DNA of 64,000 nt from CAZAMB01 sp964486335 (GTDB lineage: Bacteria > Planctomycetota > Phycisphaerae > UBA1845), in NCBI GenBank assembly GCA_964486335.1, contig CAZAMB010000002.1, forward strand, positions 62,001 to 126,000, in the 5' to 3' direction. The position numbers and the translations under genes are program-made. Within the stretch, counting starts at the first letter, position 1, and every line of letters begins with the position of its first letter. The notes under the pieces were generated by a model. That model saw nothing but the letters and a program-made list of their open reading frames with translations, had not been told where the DNA came from and searched no databases. This document shows positions 18,134 to 27,114 of the stretch, piece after piece.

Positions 18134-19129
18134 ATGATTCACGTGCAATCGATTGAATCCATGATCGTCATCGGCGCGGGCAACTGGGGGTTGACGCTTG
18201 CCTCGGTCTTCGCGCCCCGAATGGCCGTTCGCGTTTGGACGATAGACCGGGTCTCCGCCGATCGTCTTCGCAACTTGTGCACCAAGGACGAACTTCGGTT
18301 TCGCGGCTTCCTTCCTGATTCCGTCGTAATTGAGGAAAAATTCGCCACGGACATCGATCCCCGGCGATGCCTCATCGTGATGGCCGTGCCGTCGAGCCAG
18401 GTTCGCGCCGTCGCGTGCGAACTGGGCCGGCACGCGCGCGATCCTCTGATCCTTTGTGTATCCAAGGGTTTCGACGCGGAACGCCAATGCACGATGAGCG
18501 AGGTTATCCGGCAGGAAATCCCCGGCGCCTCCGTGGTCGTCCTGACCGGTCCGACCATCGCCAACGAAATCGCTCGTGGCAAGCCGACGCGGGCCGTGCT
18601 CGCCGGTGACAATCTCATACACCTTGCGATGGTCAAACAGGCCCTTCGAAACAACCTGATTTCCTTCGAGGTCAGCCGCTATCCGACGCACCACGAAATC
18701 TGTGCGGCTCTGAAGGGTATCGTTGCCATTGCCGCCGGACTGGCCGACGGCCTGGAACTCGGGGCGAATGTCCAGGGAGTGCTGCTGACCGAGGGGCTGC
18801 GGGAGCTTGCGGTCGTTGCGTCGTTCTTCGGAATTCCCGAATCGGTGGCCTACGGCGTTTCCGGCGCAGGGGATTTGTTTACGACGTGCATCAGTCCCGA
18901 CAGCCGAAATCGGCAGCTCGGAACGCTGCTTGCTCGCGGTCGGACGCTGCGCGAGGCTCTCGACGAGGTCGGCATGACTGTCGAAGGCGTGGCCATGTCG
19001 CGAACAATCGAGACACTTTGGTCGCTCGATGTGTCGATCCCGTTGTTTCATCTGGTCAACGCTATGCTTCGCGGGGAAACGCGCGACGCGCGGGCCGAGA
19101 TTACGGCGCTGATCGGCAAGGAACGATGA
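18134..19129 (+). CDS. gpsA: NAD(P)-dependent glycerol-3-phosphate dehydrogenase
   Basis: Cytoplasmic enzyme that reduces dihydroxyacetone phosphate to sn-glycerol-3-phosphate for phospholipid synthesis. Seen: the nucleotide-binding GAGNWGLTLA, VPSSQVR, CVSKGF, VLTGPTIANEIARGKPTR, the catalytic-Lys region ALKGIVAIAAG, and SGAGDLFTTC with SRNRQLG. 331 residues. Sequence drift from typical GpsA is visible (GNWGLTLA in place of GSWGTALA). ATG 18161 is an alternative start. It precedes a nucleotidyltransferase by 69 bases, suggesting a joint pathway in which a polyol phosphate is activated to a CDP derivative. Confidence 0.85.
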   Translation: MIHVQSIESMIVIGAGNWGLTLASVFAPRMAVRVWTIDRVSADRLRNLCTKDELRFRGFLPDSVVIEEKFATDIDPRRCLIVMAVPSSQVRAVACELGRHARDPLILCVSKGFDAERQCTMSEVIRQEIPGASVVVLTGPTIANEIARGKPTRAVLAGDNLIHLAMVKQALRNNLISFEVSRYPTHHEICAALKGIVAIAAGLADGLELGANVQGVLLTEGLRELAVVASFFGIPESVAYGVSGAGDLFTTCISPDSRNRQLGTLLARGRTLREALDEVGMTVEGVAMSRTIETLWSLDVSIPLFHLVNAMLRGETRDARAEITALIGKER

Positions 19130-19198
19130 TCGCATCGACCGCACGCAACGACGTGGGGCGGATGGATCCATTGACGCGCCGCGCCGTTTGAAAATGCA

Positions 19199-19924
19199 AT
19201 GCCCAGCAAAGCCGTCATCCTCGCCGCGGGTGCGGGCACACGCCTTGCCTCGATCGGCTGGGACAAACCCAAGTGCTTGCTGCCCTGTCCGGGCGGAACA
19301 TTGCTGGACCGCGCGCTGTCCGTGCTGGCCGATCAAGGCGTGACGCAAACGATCATCGTCGTCGGGTTCAGGCAGGAATTGGTGCGAGAGGCGGCCGAGC
19401 GTCATGCCCCGCTCATACGTTTCGTCGAGAATGCGGCTTTCGCGGCGACCAACACGATTCACTCGCTTTGGCTGGCCCGCGAGCATCTGACTGACGGCGC
19501 ATTCTGCCTCAATGCCGATGTCTGGTTTGATGTCGAAGTCATACGCCTGTTGAAAGAGAGTCCGGCGACGGCTCTCGCCGTCGATACCACGTCGCATGAC
19601 GCCGAAGCCGTGAAAGTCGTCGCCGATGCCGACCGCCGAATCACTCGCATCGGCAAGGACTTGTCCGCGGAATCGAGCTTTGGTGAATTCGTTGGTGTCG
19701 CGAAGTTCGATCGCCCGTTCTGCGCGGCGTTGGTAGCTTCGCTTCGACGATTCGTTGAGAATCATGGGCGACGGGAACTCTTCTTTGAATCGGCGATCGA
19801 CGCGATCCTCCGAGAATGTCCCGCGACCGCCGTGCCTCTCGGTCGCCTTCGCGCGATCGAAATCGACACGCCCGATGATCTGACCCGCGCGAGAAACATC
19901 TGGCGCGACGAACGCCGGCCGTAA
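19199..19924 (+). CDS. Sugar/polyol-phosphate nucleotidyltransferase (LicC/IPCT-like)
   Basis: A 241-residue single-domain NTP transferase. The N-terminal signature A-V-I-L-A-A-G-A-G-T-R-L with K-P-K-C-L-L binds the nucleotide triphosphate. LNADVWFD near residue 105 supplies a metal Asp, and the C-terminal E-I-D-T-P-D-D-L-T-R-A matches cytidylyltransferases such as LicC and inositol-1-phosphate cytidylyltransferase. Substrate is not readable. Immediately downstream of gpsA, so glycerol phosphate or a related headgroup is an inference. Confidence 0.8.
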   Translation: MPSKAVILAAGAGTRLASIGWDKPKCLLPCPGGTLLDRALSVLADQGVTQTIIVVGFRQELVREAAERHAPLIRFVENAAFAATNTIHSLWLAREHLTDGAFCLNADVWFDVEVIRLLKESPATALAVDTTSHDAEAVKVVADADRRITRIGKDLSAESSFGEFVGVAKFDRPFCAALVASLRRFVENHGRRELFFESAIDAILRECPATAVPLGRLRAIEIDTPDDLTRARNIWRDERRP

Positions 19925-19934
19925 GTTTGCGAGA

Positions 19935-20531
19935 TTAGCGGTGAGCCTTTTGATTCCGCGGCTTGGCACCCGGCAACCTGGTACCGCAATACTTGGCTTC
20001 CAACTCGGGTTTTGCCGTTTGCAGGACTTGGCAATCGCAATAGGCATGATGGCGGATCATGAGGAGCTTCGCGTCAGTGACTTGTTTGCCGGAGAACTTC
20101 GCCGATCGGAGAATCCTCGACAATTCCCCAAACTCGCCGTCGCATTTCTTTTCGGGCGATTTGCCCATCGCTTCCGTCAGCGAGGCGAATAAATCAATCT
20201 TCATCAGGCTTTGATAGACCGGTTCTTCGCGGTCGGCGATATCCTCGCTTCGCGGCTGTTTGAGAAATGCCTCGACGTCCTCGCCATCGGCCAGTTCCAG
20301 CCAGACGAATCCCGCGAGACGCTGCTCTCGAACCTCGGCCGGCAGCGCCGCGACCAGTCGACGGTAACGCTCCTCGGGCAACAATCCGGCGAACCCCGAC
20401 CAGCGAAACGTCACGCAAGGTCTGTTCCAACGTTTGCTGTGCTCAATGCTCACGCAAAGTCCGCGAAACCGCGAATTGAGCAACGTCGACAGATGCTCCT
20501 CCAATGCTTGGCTGGTCGTCCCACTTGTCAT
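19935..20531 (-). CDS. Hypothetical cytoplasmic protein
   Basis: Not recognised. 198 residues, no signal peptide or membrane segment, mixed charge. The centre has R-W-S-G-F-A-G-L-L-P-E-E-R-Y-R-R-L and W-L-E-L-A-D-G-E-D, and the C-terminal part H-H-A-Y-C-D-C-Q-V-L. The start at 20531 is preferred because residues upstream look non-coding. It converges on the nucleotidyltransferase gene with 10 bases between the stops. Confidence 0.6.
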   Translation of the reverse strand: MTSGTTSQALEEHLSTLLNSRFRGLCVSIEHSKRWNRPCVTFRWSGFAGLLPEERYRRLVAALPAEVREQRLAGFVWLELADGEDVEAFLKQPRSEDIADREEPVYQSLMKIDLFASLTEAMGKSPEKKCDGEFGELSRILRSAKFSGKQVTDAKLLMIRHHAYCDCQVLQTAKPELEAKYCGTRLPGAKPRNQKAHR

Positions 20532-20686
20532 ATCGTCTGTTCCGATCTCCGCGCCATTGATAGGCTCAGGCGCGGCCCCAAACGCATGGTATACTAAACG
20601 CCGATGATGACAATTGAATCGCAACCTGCCATCAGAACGTCGTCTCGGACCCCCAGTACCTGCGTGCTTTTCAAGAGCCTCACTGA

Positions 20687-22243
20687 ATGACCGAGATGCC
20701 GGAAAGCACCGAATCAGCGACCAACGGTCGTACCCGCGCGCTCAACATCGCAACCGTTCTGATCGGCCTGACTTTTCTTTCACTGGGTACCTGGGCCACC
20801 TGGTTCGCGGCGCTGCGCAACGACCAGTATCAGCTTATTCACCTCGGCCAGACGGTTCGTCGCGGCGGCCTCATGTATGTGGACGCTTGGGAAAACAAGC
20901 CCCCCGGCATCGCCTGGATCAACGCGGCCGCCCTCGCTATGTCCGGCGACCATCCAATGGGGCCGTGGCTCATGCCGGGCGCCGTGGCCGTTGTCGTGCT
21001 GGGGTTGGTCTGGTATTCAGCCTCGCGACTGTTTGGAAATCGCACAGGGCGTCGATCGGTGCTCATCGCTGCGCTGGTGTATTCACTGCGAATCTACGAC
21101 GCACCCTCGATCAATCCCGACTTCTATTCGTCGATTCTGGAGCTGGCCGCTTCCGCGGCATGGCTTCTGGCGCTGTTCGGGGGCGAGAAAAAAGTCGTAT
21201 CGGCGAGTCGGAGAGCAACACTCTGGATGCTTGTATCCGGACTCCTTTGGGCGGCCGCCGCAACCGTCAAACAGGTTGGCTGCGTGGGACTGCTGACCGC
21301 AACCATTGCGACCGGAATTCATGCGGTGTTGCGTTCCGATTTTCGAACGCGATGCCTGCGCGGGATCGTCGTTGCGTGGGCAGGGTTTCTTGTCGGGCTG
21401 GCCGTGGTCGCGAGCGTTCTGGCGTCCCAGGGCGTGCTTGACGAGGCGTCGGCGGCGGTGTTCACGTTCAACCGGGAACTTGCCGGATGGGATTCCCTCC
21501 GCCAAGTCCTTCACGGCAGCGGACGCCTTCGCGCCGACCTCGCGCCGCTGGCGGCGTTTCTTTGGCTCGGAGTTGTCGGAATTGCCGTCGGCGTGTTCGC
21601 CGAACGGCCACGCCGGTCTTCTTCCGCTGTCGTGCCGACCATGTTGCTTTGGTGGCTTGCCGCCTGTGCGTTCGCGCTGATCGGTCCCAGCGGCTCGATG
21701 CGCTACTGGCAGGCGACCTTTCCGCCGATGATCTGGCTCGCGGGATTGGGCGTCCACCATGTCCAGGAGGTCCAGGAGCGTCTCGATCGTCACCATCGTT
21801 TCGCGTTCATCGTCGTCTCGACGACGGCCCTCATTCTCTTGATGAGACCGATGCTCTATGAAGTCCGGGCATCGTTGGCGGCCTCGTATGTGCAATTCGA
21901 CGAACGCCCGAATGAACGCGACCGCCTTGTCGAAGTCGGCAGAGCAATCGCGGAGATGACCGACCCCGGCGATTTGATCTATGTCTGGGCGTTCCACGCC
22001 GGAGTCTATGTCCATGCCGATCGCTCGGCGGCCGCGCGCTTCACGTATCCACGGTCGAGCGAGCAAATGGATGATATCCTGCGATGCCTGGAAGAAAAAC
22101 GCGGGAGTATGATTCTCGTTCCCCGGCGATCGCCGGAGTTCGCCGCTTTTTGCGACGAATCATGTCGGCAGCGGTTTCAAGACATCCTTAAGGGATTTGT
22201 GCCGTCCGCGCCGATCGGCTCTTACGAAGTCTGGCTTCGCTGA
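20687..22243 (+). CDS. GT39-family (PMT/ArnT-like) membrane glycosyltransferase
   Basis: 518 residues with about 10-12 transmembrane helices. The first periplasmic loop contains D-A-W-E-N-K-P-P-G-I-A-W, the hallmark of ArnT/PMT_2 proteins, where the acidic residue is catalytic and a polyprenyl-phosphate sugar is the donor. The C-terminal domain (~residues 395-518) is soluble and periplasmic, with DLIYVWAFHAGVYVHADR. It overlaps the convergent QueC-like gene by 22 bases at its 3' end. The acceptor is unknown; protein or glycolipid glycosylation at the envelope is likely. Confidence 0.8.
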   Translation: MTEMPESTESATNGRTRALNIATVLIGLTFLSLGTWATWFAALRNDQYQLIHLGQTVRRGGLMYVDAWENKPPGIAWINAAALAMSGDHPMGPWLMPGAVAVVVLGLVWYSASRLFGNRTGRRSVLIAALVYSLRIYDAPSINPDFYSSILELAASAAWLLALFGGEKKVVSASRRATLWMLVSGLLWAAAATVKQVGCVGLLTATIATGIHAVLRSDFRTRCLRGIVVAWAGFLVGLAVVASVLASQGVLDEASAAVFTFNRELAGWDSLRQVLHGSGRLRADLAPLAAFLWLGVVGIAVGVFAERPRRSSSAVVPTMLLWWLAACAFALIGPSGSMRYWQATFPPMIWLAGLGVHHVQEVQERLDRHHRFAFIVVSTTALILLMRPMLYEVRASLAASYVQFDERPNERDRLVEVGRAIAEMTDPGDLIYVWAFHAGVYVHADRSAAARFTYPRSSEQMDDILRCLEEKRGSMILVPRRSPEFAAFCDESCRQRFQDILKGFVPSAPIGSYEVWLR

Positions 22244-22956
22244 CCGGAGGCGGCAACCGGCTCCATTTGAGGATCAACGAATCCCGCTTCCGCAAAGGCG
22301 TTCCTGCGAGACATGCAGGATGGGCAGGATTCGCATGGCGTCGCCGCCCGAGTCTCACAACTCCACGTTCGAGCGAACGGCACGGAAAGCCGTCGTCCCA
22401 ACTTGATGATCTCGCCGTAGGTCAGGTCGATCAGCGGCGTCTCCACACGAATCCGCGTTCGAGGCCGAAGCAACGCGTCGAGCATGATGCCAAAACCGTG
22501 AACCGCCTCGCGAAGCGCGTCGGGTCCGGCCTCCGCGCCCGGCAACATCTGTGGAACGCCCGACGCATGCCCGCTGACGCCGAATACAACCGACCCGGCG
22601 CCGTAACGCAATGCCGTCCGTGCACCCAGGGTCAGGAACAGCGGAGTGAGAGCTTTTCTCGTCAGCACCGATGCAATACGTTCCGCGTCTCCCGCACCCT
22701 GGTCCGGTTTCCCCGAAATCGCGCCGATCGACGCGCGGGCAATGGTCGCCGCATAGTCCTGTTTCGGCATGGCGCAAGTCAGCACCTGCGCGCCCGGCCA
22801 GGATGAAGCCGCCGTCGTCAGCGCCCGGATTTCAGCCAGCGAAGATTCCTGGCCGTGATCGATGTGCAGAAGAATCAGCTCGTGCTCTTTTGCACAGCGC
22901 GCCGCGGCCACCGTTCCCTTGATCCCTCCGCCGGACAAAACGACGACCGTGCTCAT
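22222..22956 (-). CDS. QueC-like adenine-nucleotide alpha-hydrolase with altered PP-loop
   Basis: The product aligns with 7-cyano-7-deazaguanine synthase: N-terminal V-V-V-L-S-G-G, I-L-L-H-I-D-H-G-Q, P-L-F-L-T-L-G-A-R-T-A and, near the C-terminus, W-S-C-E-T-R followed by P-C-E-S-C-P-S-C and R-R-N-A-F, which is the family's zinc site (C-x8-C-x2-C-x2-C) intact. The ATP-binding loop is not standard: SGGGIKGT replaces the usual SGGxDST, losing the Asp-Ser pair. Length 244 residues, close to QueC. No queD, queE or queF is adjacent. It may have a changed chemistry, as QueC-like proteins in other contexts do, or be a decayed copy. Confidence is for the family, not the reaction. Confidence 0.72.
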   Translation of the reverse strand: MSTVVVLSGGGIKGTVAAARCAKEHELILLHIDHGQESSLAEIRALTTAASSWPGAQVLTCAMPKQDYAATIARASIGAISGKPDQGAGDAERIASVLTRKALTPLFLTLGARTALRYGAGSVVFGVSGHASGVPQMLPGAEAGPDALREAVHGFGIMLDALLRPRTRIRVETPLIDLTYGEIIKLGRRLSVPFARTWSCETRAATPCESCPSCMSRRNAFAEAGFVDPQMEPVAASGQRSQTS

Positions 22957-23303
22957 GGGTCTTTCTCGCTGATTGGTCTTGCTCGATAAAGAAAACTGAA
23001 TTCAGTCGTAGCGAGCCGCTGACTGCTTCCGCTTCGACCGGGTCAAGACCGCGCCGGACGACGCAATAAGCCCGGCAGCGGGACGAAGAAAAGATCGCCC
23101 CATCGGTCAAATCTATCGGCAAAACAACGCCATCTCCGCGAGCAGCGATGTTGAAAACACCATTTCGAGGCCGCTGCCGCCCAGACTCGGCGATAGGTCA
23201 CCGCTCGGCGAAACCTGCTCTGGAGAAGAAACCATTCGTGGACCACGAAGTACGTTGACCTCGTGTCAGGATGATCCGAGTCCCGCATTTGAAACCGCGG
23301 AAC
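22957..23303. other. Intergenic region with a half REP-like unit
   Basis: No gene supported. CGTAGCGAGCCGC at 23006-23018 matches one half of the REP-like palindrome found at 27358-27390. The rest shows nothing distinctive. Confidence 0.5.
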
Positions 23304-25637
23304 TCATTCTTGCACGATTCGGTGGATCGCCCGCCGCGCAATCTCGATCCGTTCGTTGATCTCTTGAACCTCTCGAACCCCCAGACGCCTGATTCGCTCC
23401 CACGCGAGTCGTCGGTTGTCCATTTCAATCGCTTCCCCGTACCTGACGACGGCCTCCTCCAGTCGATTCACCGATTCCACGCCGAGTCCTTCGGCAAGCA
23501 ACGTGTCTCCGAGCAACTTCAAGCCCGACGGGTTTTGCGGGTAAAGCTCCAGCGCTTTTCTCGCCGAGTCGGCCGCGAACGCGAAGTCGTATTGTTGATG
23601 CGTCATGCCGGCCAATTCCGTTTCCATCCGCGCCTTGGCCTGCCAGAGGCCCAAGTTGATGGGATCGCGCTCAATGGCCTGTTCAAGGGAACTGATGCTC
23701 TCTCGAATGGTCGATTCCCGATTTCTCTTATCGGCGGACTGACCGGCGAGCCACTTCGCCCGTTCGTGGTGCGGTGTCGGATCAAGCGAATCCGCGGCCG
23801 CCGCTGAGTCGAGAAAACGGACTGTGGGGTGTGCAAGGATATCTCCGCGGACCGGTCGGTCCCATGCGGTACGGGCCTGAGCAAGGTAATGACCCGCTCG
23901 GTTGACCGGCATGAATATGTTGAAGGCGACGCCAACAATGACCGCCGCGGCCGCGACCCAAACGATCCAACGGGGGAGAACCCGCCCGGGCTTCTCTGGT
24001 AATGGCAAGTTTGTGCGAAAAGCGCGACTCGACAACCAAACGGCCGCGAACGCGAAGAAAGCCGTCGCCGACGCTGGAACGAAAAGCGCGAAGTTTATCA
24101 TTTCGTGCAACAGGAAGGCCAGCAATCCCACTCCGATCGCCGTGTTTCGCACCTTGTCCACTACGATATCGCGGTAATCCGCTCCATCATTGGCACGGTC
24201 ACGACGAAGTGACTCTAGGTCGGTGTTTGCGTTCCGCGCGGCACCCCAACAGAACGCCACCATTCCGATCAACCACGCGAGACCGACCGTTGTTGTTGAA
24301 TAATAGACAAAGTTCGGTTCGCTGGACCCCAACATCGTCGCTCGAACCAATGTCACCACAAGCAGCAGACCGACGACCCATGCTGTACCACCCTTTCCCA
24401 ACGTAAAACCGGTTCGTTCGGATTCATCCCGTTCCGCGCGCGGCCGGCGCCATCCGATAAGCGATCCCCCCACGAGCATCGCCACCACGCCCGCCAGGCC
24501 GACGACCCCCCAGTCCGCGCCCGCTTGCACCAGAAGATTGTGCGGATTCGCCACTTCTTCCGGGCTTTCGATGGACTTGTATTGGAGGTAATGCCGTCCG
24601 AAGTTTTCGCGCCCCACGCCGGTCCACGCATGATCCGCGATCAACTCCGCAGAGGCCTTCCAATATTGCCATCGAAACGTCAGTGACCAACCCGGCAAGG
24701 CGTCGTGGTACAGCCCGTGCCCGATCACCGCGACGCCTCCCGCGACAGCGCATGCCCATCCGATCAGCAAGGCGCGCCGAGGATGCGCTTCGATCCACCG
24801 CCCGAAGACGATCCGCCCAAACCAAATCGCCGCTCCCCCCCCGGTTGCGACCATCGCCCCAAGGCTCTTCGTCAAAACCATTGCGCCGAACATCGCACAT
24901 ACGAAAAGCATTCCGGCAAACGTGACCAGGCGATTCGCCCCAGCGGAAACGCCGCGCCGAAGCCGCTCGACCACCCATCCGACTCCGGCGAATCCACACA
25001 ACATCAGATATGAAGCCGCGGCATTGGCGTGCGAAAAGAAGCCCGTCGCCTCGCGAGCCTTGATTCGCCGTTCAAACGACTCCACCGTGGAAGAGTCCAA
25101 TGCCACGCCCTGCTTCGCCCAGAATTCCTCCCGCCGATTCTCGTAATTCGACCAGGTTTCATCGAAGGAAAGGAAGTATTGCTCGTAGCATTGCGCCGCC
25201 TGCGCGCACCCTCCCGCAAGCAACGCGGCAACAAGAACGTCTCTTCGCCAGCGCTCTTTCAGCAGTTGCACGAGCACGATGACCAGCACCGGCAGACAAA
25301 GCCAATCCACCGTTGCAACAATCGCCAGTCGTCGATTCCCTGCCAGCGCGCACGACACGATCCCCGCGACGACAACGAGCGCTGCCCCGATTTCCAGCCC
25401 CGTGACGCGATATCGCCGCATGCGATCGGCCGCGAACAACCCCAGCCACCCGCACCCCGCCGCCAGAATCAGCAGATCAAACGTGAGCGTTCGCGCGGGC
25501 GACGGGTCGCCAATCTCCTCTACCGCGCGCGCAACCGAACTGCCGGCCGAATCATAGCTTTCCGCCACCAGCGGACGCAGCGCCGTCACGCCGACCAGCA
25601 CGAAGAAACATAGTGACTCAAATGCTCTACGAGCCAT
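23304..25637 (-). CDS. O-antigen ligase (Wzy/WaaL-like) with C-terminal TPR region
   Basis: 777 residues in two parts. The first ~560 residues have about 12 hydrophobic helices and the O-antigen ligase signature region around A-N-P-H-N-L-L-V-Q-A-G-A-D-W-G-V-V-G-L-A-G (residue ~365), with a conserved His. Residues ~600-777 are soluble helical repeats (A-R-K-A-L-E-L-Y-P-Q-N-P-S-G-L-K-L-L-G-D) typical of TPRs. Such ligases join polysaccharide to lipid or protein carriers, and the TPR may hold the acceptor. It is the last recognisable glycan-assembly gene on this side. Confidence 0.8.
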   Translation of the reverse strand: MARRAFESLCFFVLVGVTALRPLVAESYDSAGSSVARAVEEIGDPSPARTLTFDLLILAAGCGWLGLFAADRMRRYRVTGLEIGAALVVVAGIVSCALAGNRRLAIVATVDWLCLPVLVIVLVQLLKERWRRDVLVAALLAGGCAQAAQCYEQYFLSFDETWSNYENRREEFWAKQGVALDSSTVESFERRIKAREATGFFSHANAAASYLMLCGFAGVGWVVERLRRGVSAGANRLVTFAGMLFVCAMFGAMVLTKSLGAMVATGGGAAIWFGRIVFGRWIEAHPRRALLIGWACAVAGGVAVIGHGLYHDALPGWSLTFRWQYWKASAELIADHAWTGVGRENFGRHYLQYKSIESPEEVANPHNLLVQAGADWGVVGLAGVVAMLVGGSLIGWRRPRAERDESERTGFTLGKGGTAWVVGLLLVVTLVRATMLGSSEPNFVYYSTTTVGLAWLIGMVAFCWGAARNANTDLESLRRDRANDGADYRDIVVDKVRNTAIGVGLLAFLLHEMINFALFVPASATAFFAFAAVWLSSRAFRTNLPLPEKPGRVLPRWIVWVAAAAVIVGVAFNIFMPVNRAGHYLAQARTAWDRPVRGDILAHPTVRFLDSAAAADSLDPTPHHERAKWLAGQSADKRNRESTIRESISSLEQAIERDPINLGLWQAKARMETELAGMTHQQYDFAFAADSARKALELYPQNPSGLKLLGDTLLAEGLGVESVNRLEEAVVRYGEAIEMDNRRLAWERIRRLGVREVQEINERIEIARRAIHRIVQE

Positions 25638-25740
25638 TCTTCAGTCCGCCCGCAATGGCATCGCTCTCGCCGGTCGTCGAAACTCCGAACCACCGCCGAT
25701 GCGAACGCCCGGTCATCCTCATTCGCATTCGACAGCCCCA

Positions 25741-25769
25741 TTGGACACGCCCCTGTGTGCTACTACAAT
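25741..25769 (+). promoter_or_regulatory. Promoter for the small kinase gene
   Basis: TTGGAC (25741-25746), a 17-base spacer and TACAAT (25764-25769). Transcription would start near 25776, leaving a leader of about 22 bases before ATG 25798. Confidence 0.5.
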
Positions 25770-25797
25770 CGCCGTCACGAATTCGCGTATCCAATCC

Positions 25798-26601
25798 ATG
25801 AATCCTCGGAGTCCCTCTGTTTTGTCCAGTCAACCGCCGATATCTTTGAAGGCGCTAGGGCGCAAGCCCCTTCCACCGACCATCGAGGTTGAAGGTCGTC
25901 GCTATCGGCTCGCCCGCGTCTTCAAGCACGATTTCTTCGCGGCCACCGCTCTATACGAACGCGACCAACATCGCGTAATCCTCAAGCTTCAGCGGCAGGC
26001 CTCGTTTCTGCTCGTGCCCCTTGGATGGGTCGGTCGAATCCTCGCCGCGCGTGAGCGTGCCGCCTTCCGACGCTTGGCCGGCCTTCCCGGCGTGCCTCGA
26101 CTTCTGGCCGACTTCGGACCGACCGGCCTGATCCGCGAGTTTGTCGAAGGGTCTACGCTGGCCGAAGCCGAACGGGTCGGCGACGATTTTCACCCCCGGC
26201 TTCGGGCACTCATCGACGCGATTCACTCCCGCGGAATGGCCTATGTTGATCTCGAAAAGCCGGGCAACGTCCTCGTCGGTTCCGACGGCCTCCCCTATCT
26301 CTTCGATTTTCAAATCTCCTGGTACTGGCCCAAGCGATGGGGCGGCGAGCTGTTCCCCGCCCGCGCTATCTGCAAGCGGCTTCAAAAGGGTGACCTCTAT
26401 CATCTCGTCAAGCTCCAACGACGTTCGCGACCCGACCAGCTTTCTCCAGAAGCCCTGGCTGCATCCTATCAAAAACCGTGGTATGTTCGGCTGCACAATC
26501 TGGTGACGAGGCCCTTCACGCGCCTTCGCCGGCGCATTTTGCGTCGCGTGGATCCCCAGCGCGGCCGTGGAGAGCGCGGCCTCGCCCCTGAAAATGTATG
26601 A
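25798..26601 (+). CDS. RIO/Kdo-kinase-like small protein kinase
   Basis: A ~267-residue protein with a kinase fold. H-S-R-G-M-A-Y-V-D-L-E-K-P-G-N-V-L-V near residue 140 keeps the catalytic Asp, Lys and Asn of the H-x-D-x4-N loop, and L-F-D-F-Q replaces the DFG Asp motif. A VIL-K-L-Q stretch near residue 60 supplies the ATP-binding Lys. This is the layout of LPS heptose/Kdo kinases (WaaP/KdkA) and RIO-like kinases. ATG 25798 is favoured over upstream in-frame codons, which lie within the promoter. Being next to the O-antigen ligase suggests phosphorylation of envelope glycolipid. Hypothetical gene 26617 follows 15 bases later. Confidence 0.7.
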   Translation: MNPRSPSVLSSQPPISLKALGRKPLPPTIEVEGRRYRLARVFKHDFFAATALYERDQHRVILKLQRQASFLLVPLGWVGRILAARERAAFRRLAGLPGVPRLLADFGPTGLIREFVEGSTLAEAERVGDDFHPRLRALIDAIHSRGMAYVDLEKPGNVLVGSDGLPYLFDFQISWYWPKRWGGELFPARAICKRLQKGDLYHLVKLQRRSRPDQLSPEALAASYQKPWYVRLHNLVTRPFTRLRRRILRRVDPQRGRGERGLAPENV

Positions 26602-26616
26602 TGGAAGGAGTCTGAC

Positions 26617-27114
26617 ATGACGTTGACGGATTCGGATCGGGAACAAATGGACGCCTTCATCGCGTACATCGAGGATTCGGTTGCCTCGGACGATCGCTAC
26701 GGACCGGTCCAGCGTCCCGACGGGTCGGATCGTTCTATCTTGACCACGCGCTTCATGGAAGGGCGCAAGTGCTGGTTTGAGGTATCGATTCGCGCGGCCG
26801 AAAACCGAATCCGCGTTGGGTTTTTCTCCACCGATCCAAGCATCAACGACGACTGCGAACAGGCGATTGCCGAGTCCGGCGCGACGGCCGGTCGTTTCGT
26901 CGGCGACGCTTTCGCTGAAATTGGGCTCGACTGGCCCGAACCGCCCGTCGAACACGGTCGCGAGGGCGACGCCGCCTTCTTTGCAACCACGCTTCCCTAC
27001 GACGGTCCGACGGACCTCGAAACCGATCTCTTGCGCGACAAGACCATCCTAGTGCTCGAGGGATTCTTGCTGGCGTTCGGCCCTGTTCTCGGCGCGGAAG
27101 AAGGCGACGACTAG
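26617..27114 (+). CDS. Acidic hypothetical protein
   Basis: Unrecognised, 165 residues, strongly acidic (pI low, many Asp/Glu), no signal or membrane segment. A strong Shine-Dalgarno GGAAGGAG precedes ATG by eight bases, and it starts 15 bases after the kinase, so the two are very likely one operon. The composition (R-K-C-W-F-E-V-S-I-R-A-A-E-N-R-I-R-V-G-F) suggests an alpha/beta fold similar to small immunity- or chaperone-like proteins, but nothing specific can be said. Confidence 0.7.
   Translation: MTLTDSDREQMDAFIAYIEDSVASDDRYGPVQRPDGSDRSILTTRFMEGRKCWFEVSIRAAENRIRVGFFSTDPSINDDCEQAIAESGATAGRFVGDAFAEIGLDWPEPPVEHGREGDAAFFATTLPYDGPTDLETDLLRDKTILVLEGFLLAFGPVLGAEEGDD

Noticed and set aside
18119..20047. 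642-codon open frame on the minus strand over gpsA and the nucleotidyltransferase
   Set aside because: It is an antisense shadow of two clear enzymes, has the His/Arg-rich composition typical of such shadows in GC-rich DNA and no recognisable domain.
22914..22950. GGGIKG motif suggesting a patatin-like lipase
   Set aside because: The rest of the protein matches QueC (zinc site, H-I-D-H-G), and there is no GxSxG nucleophile or DGG pair.
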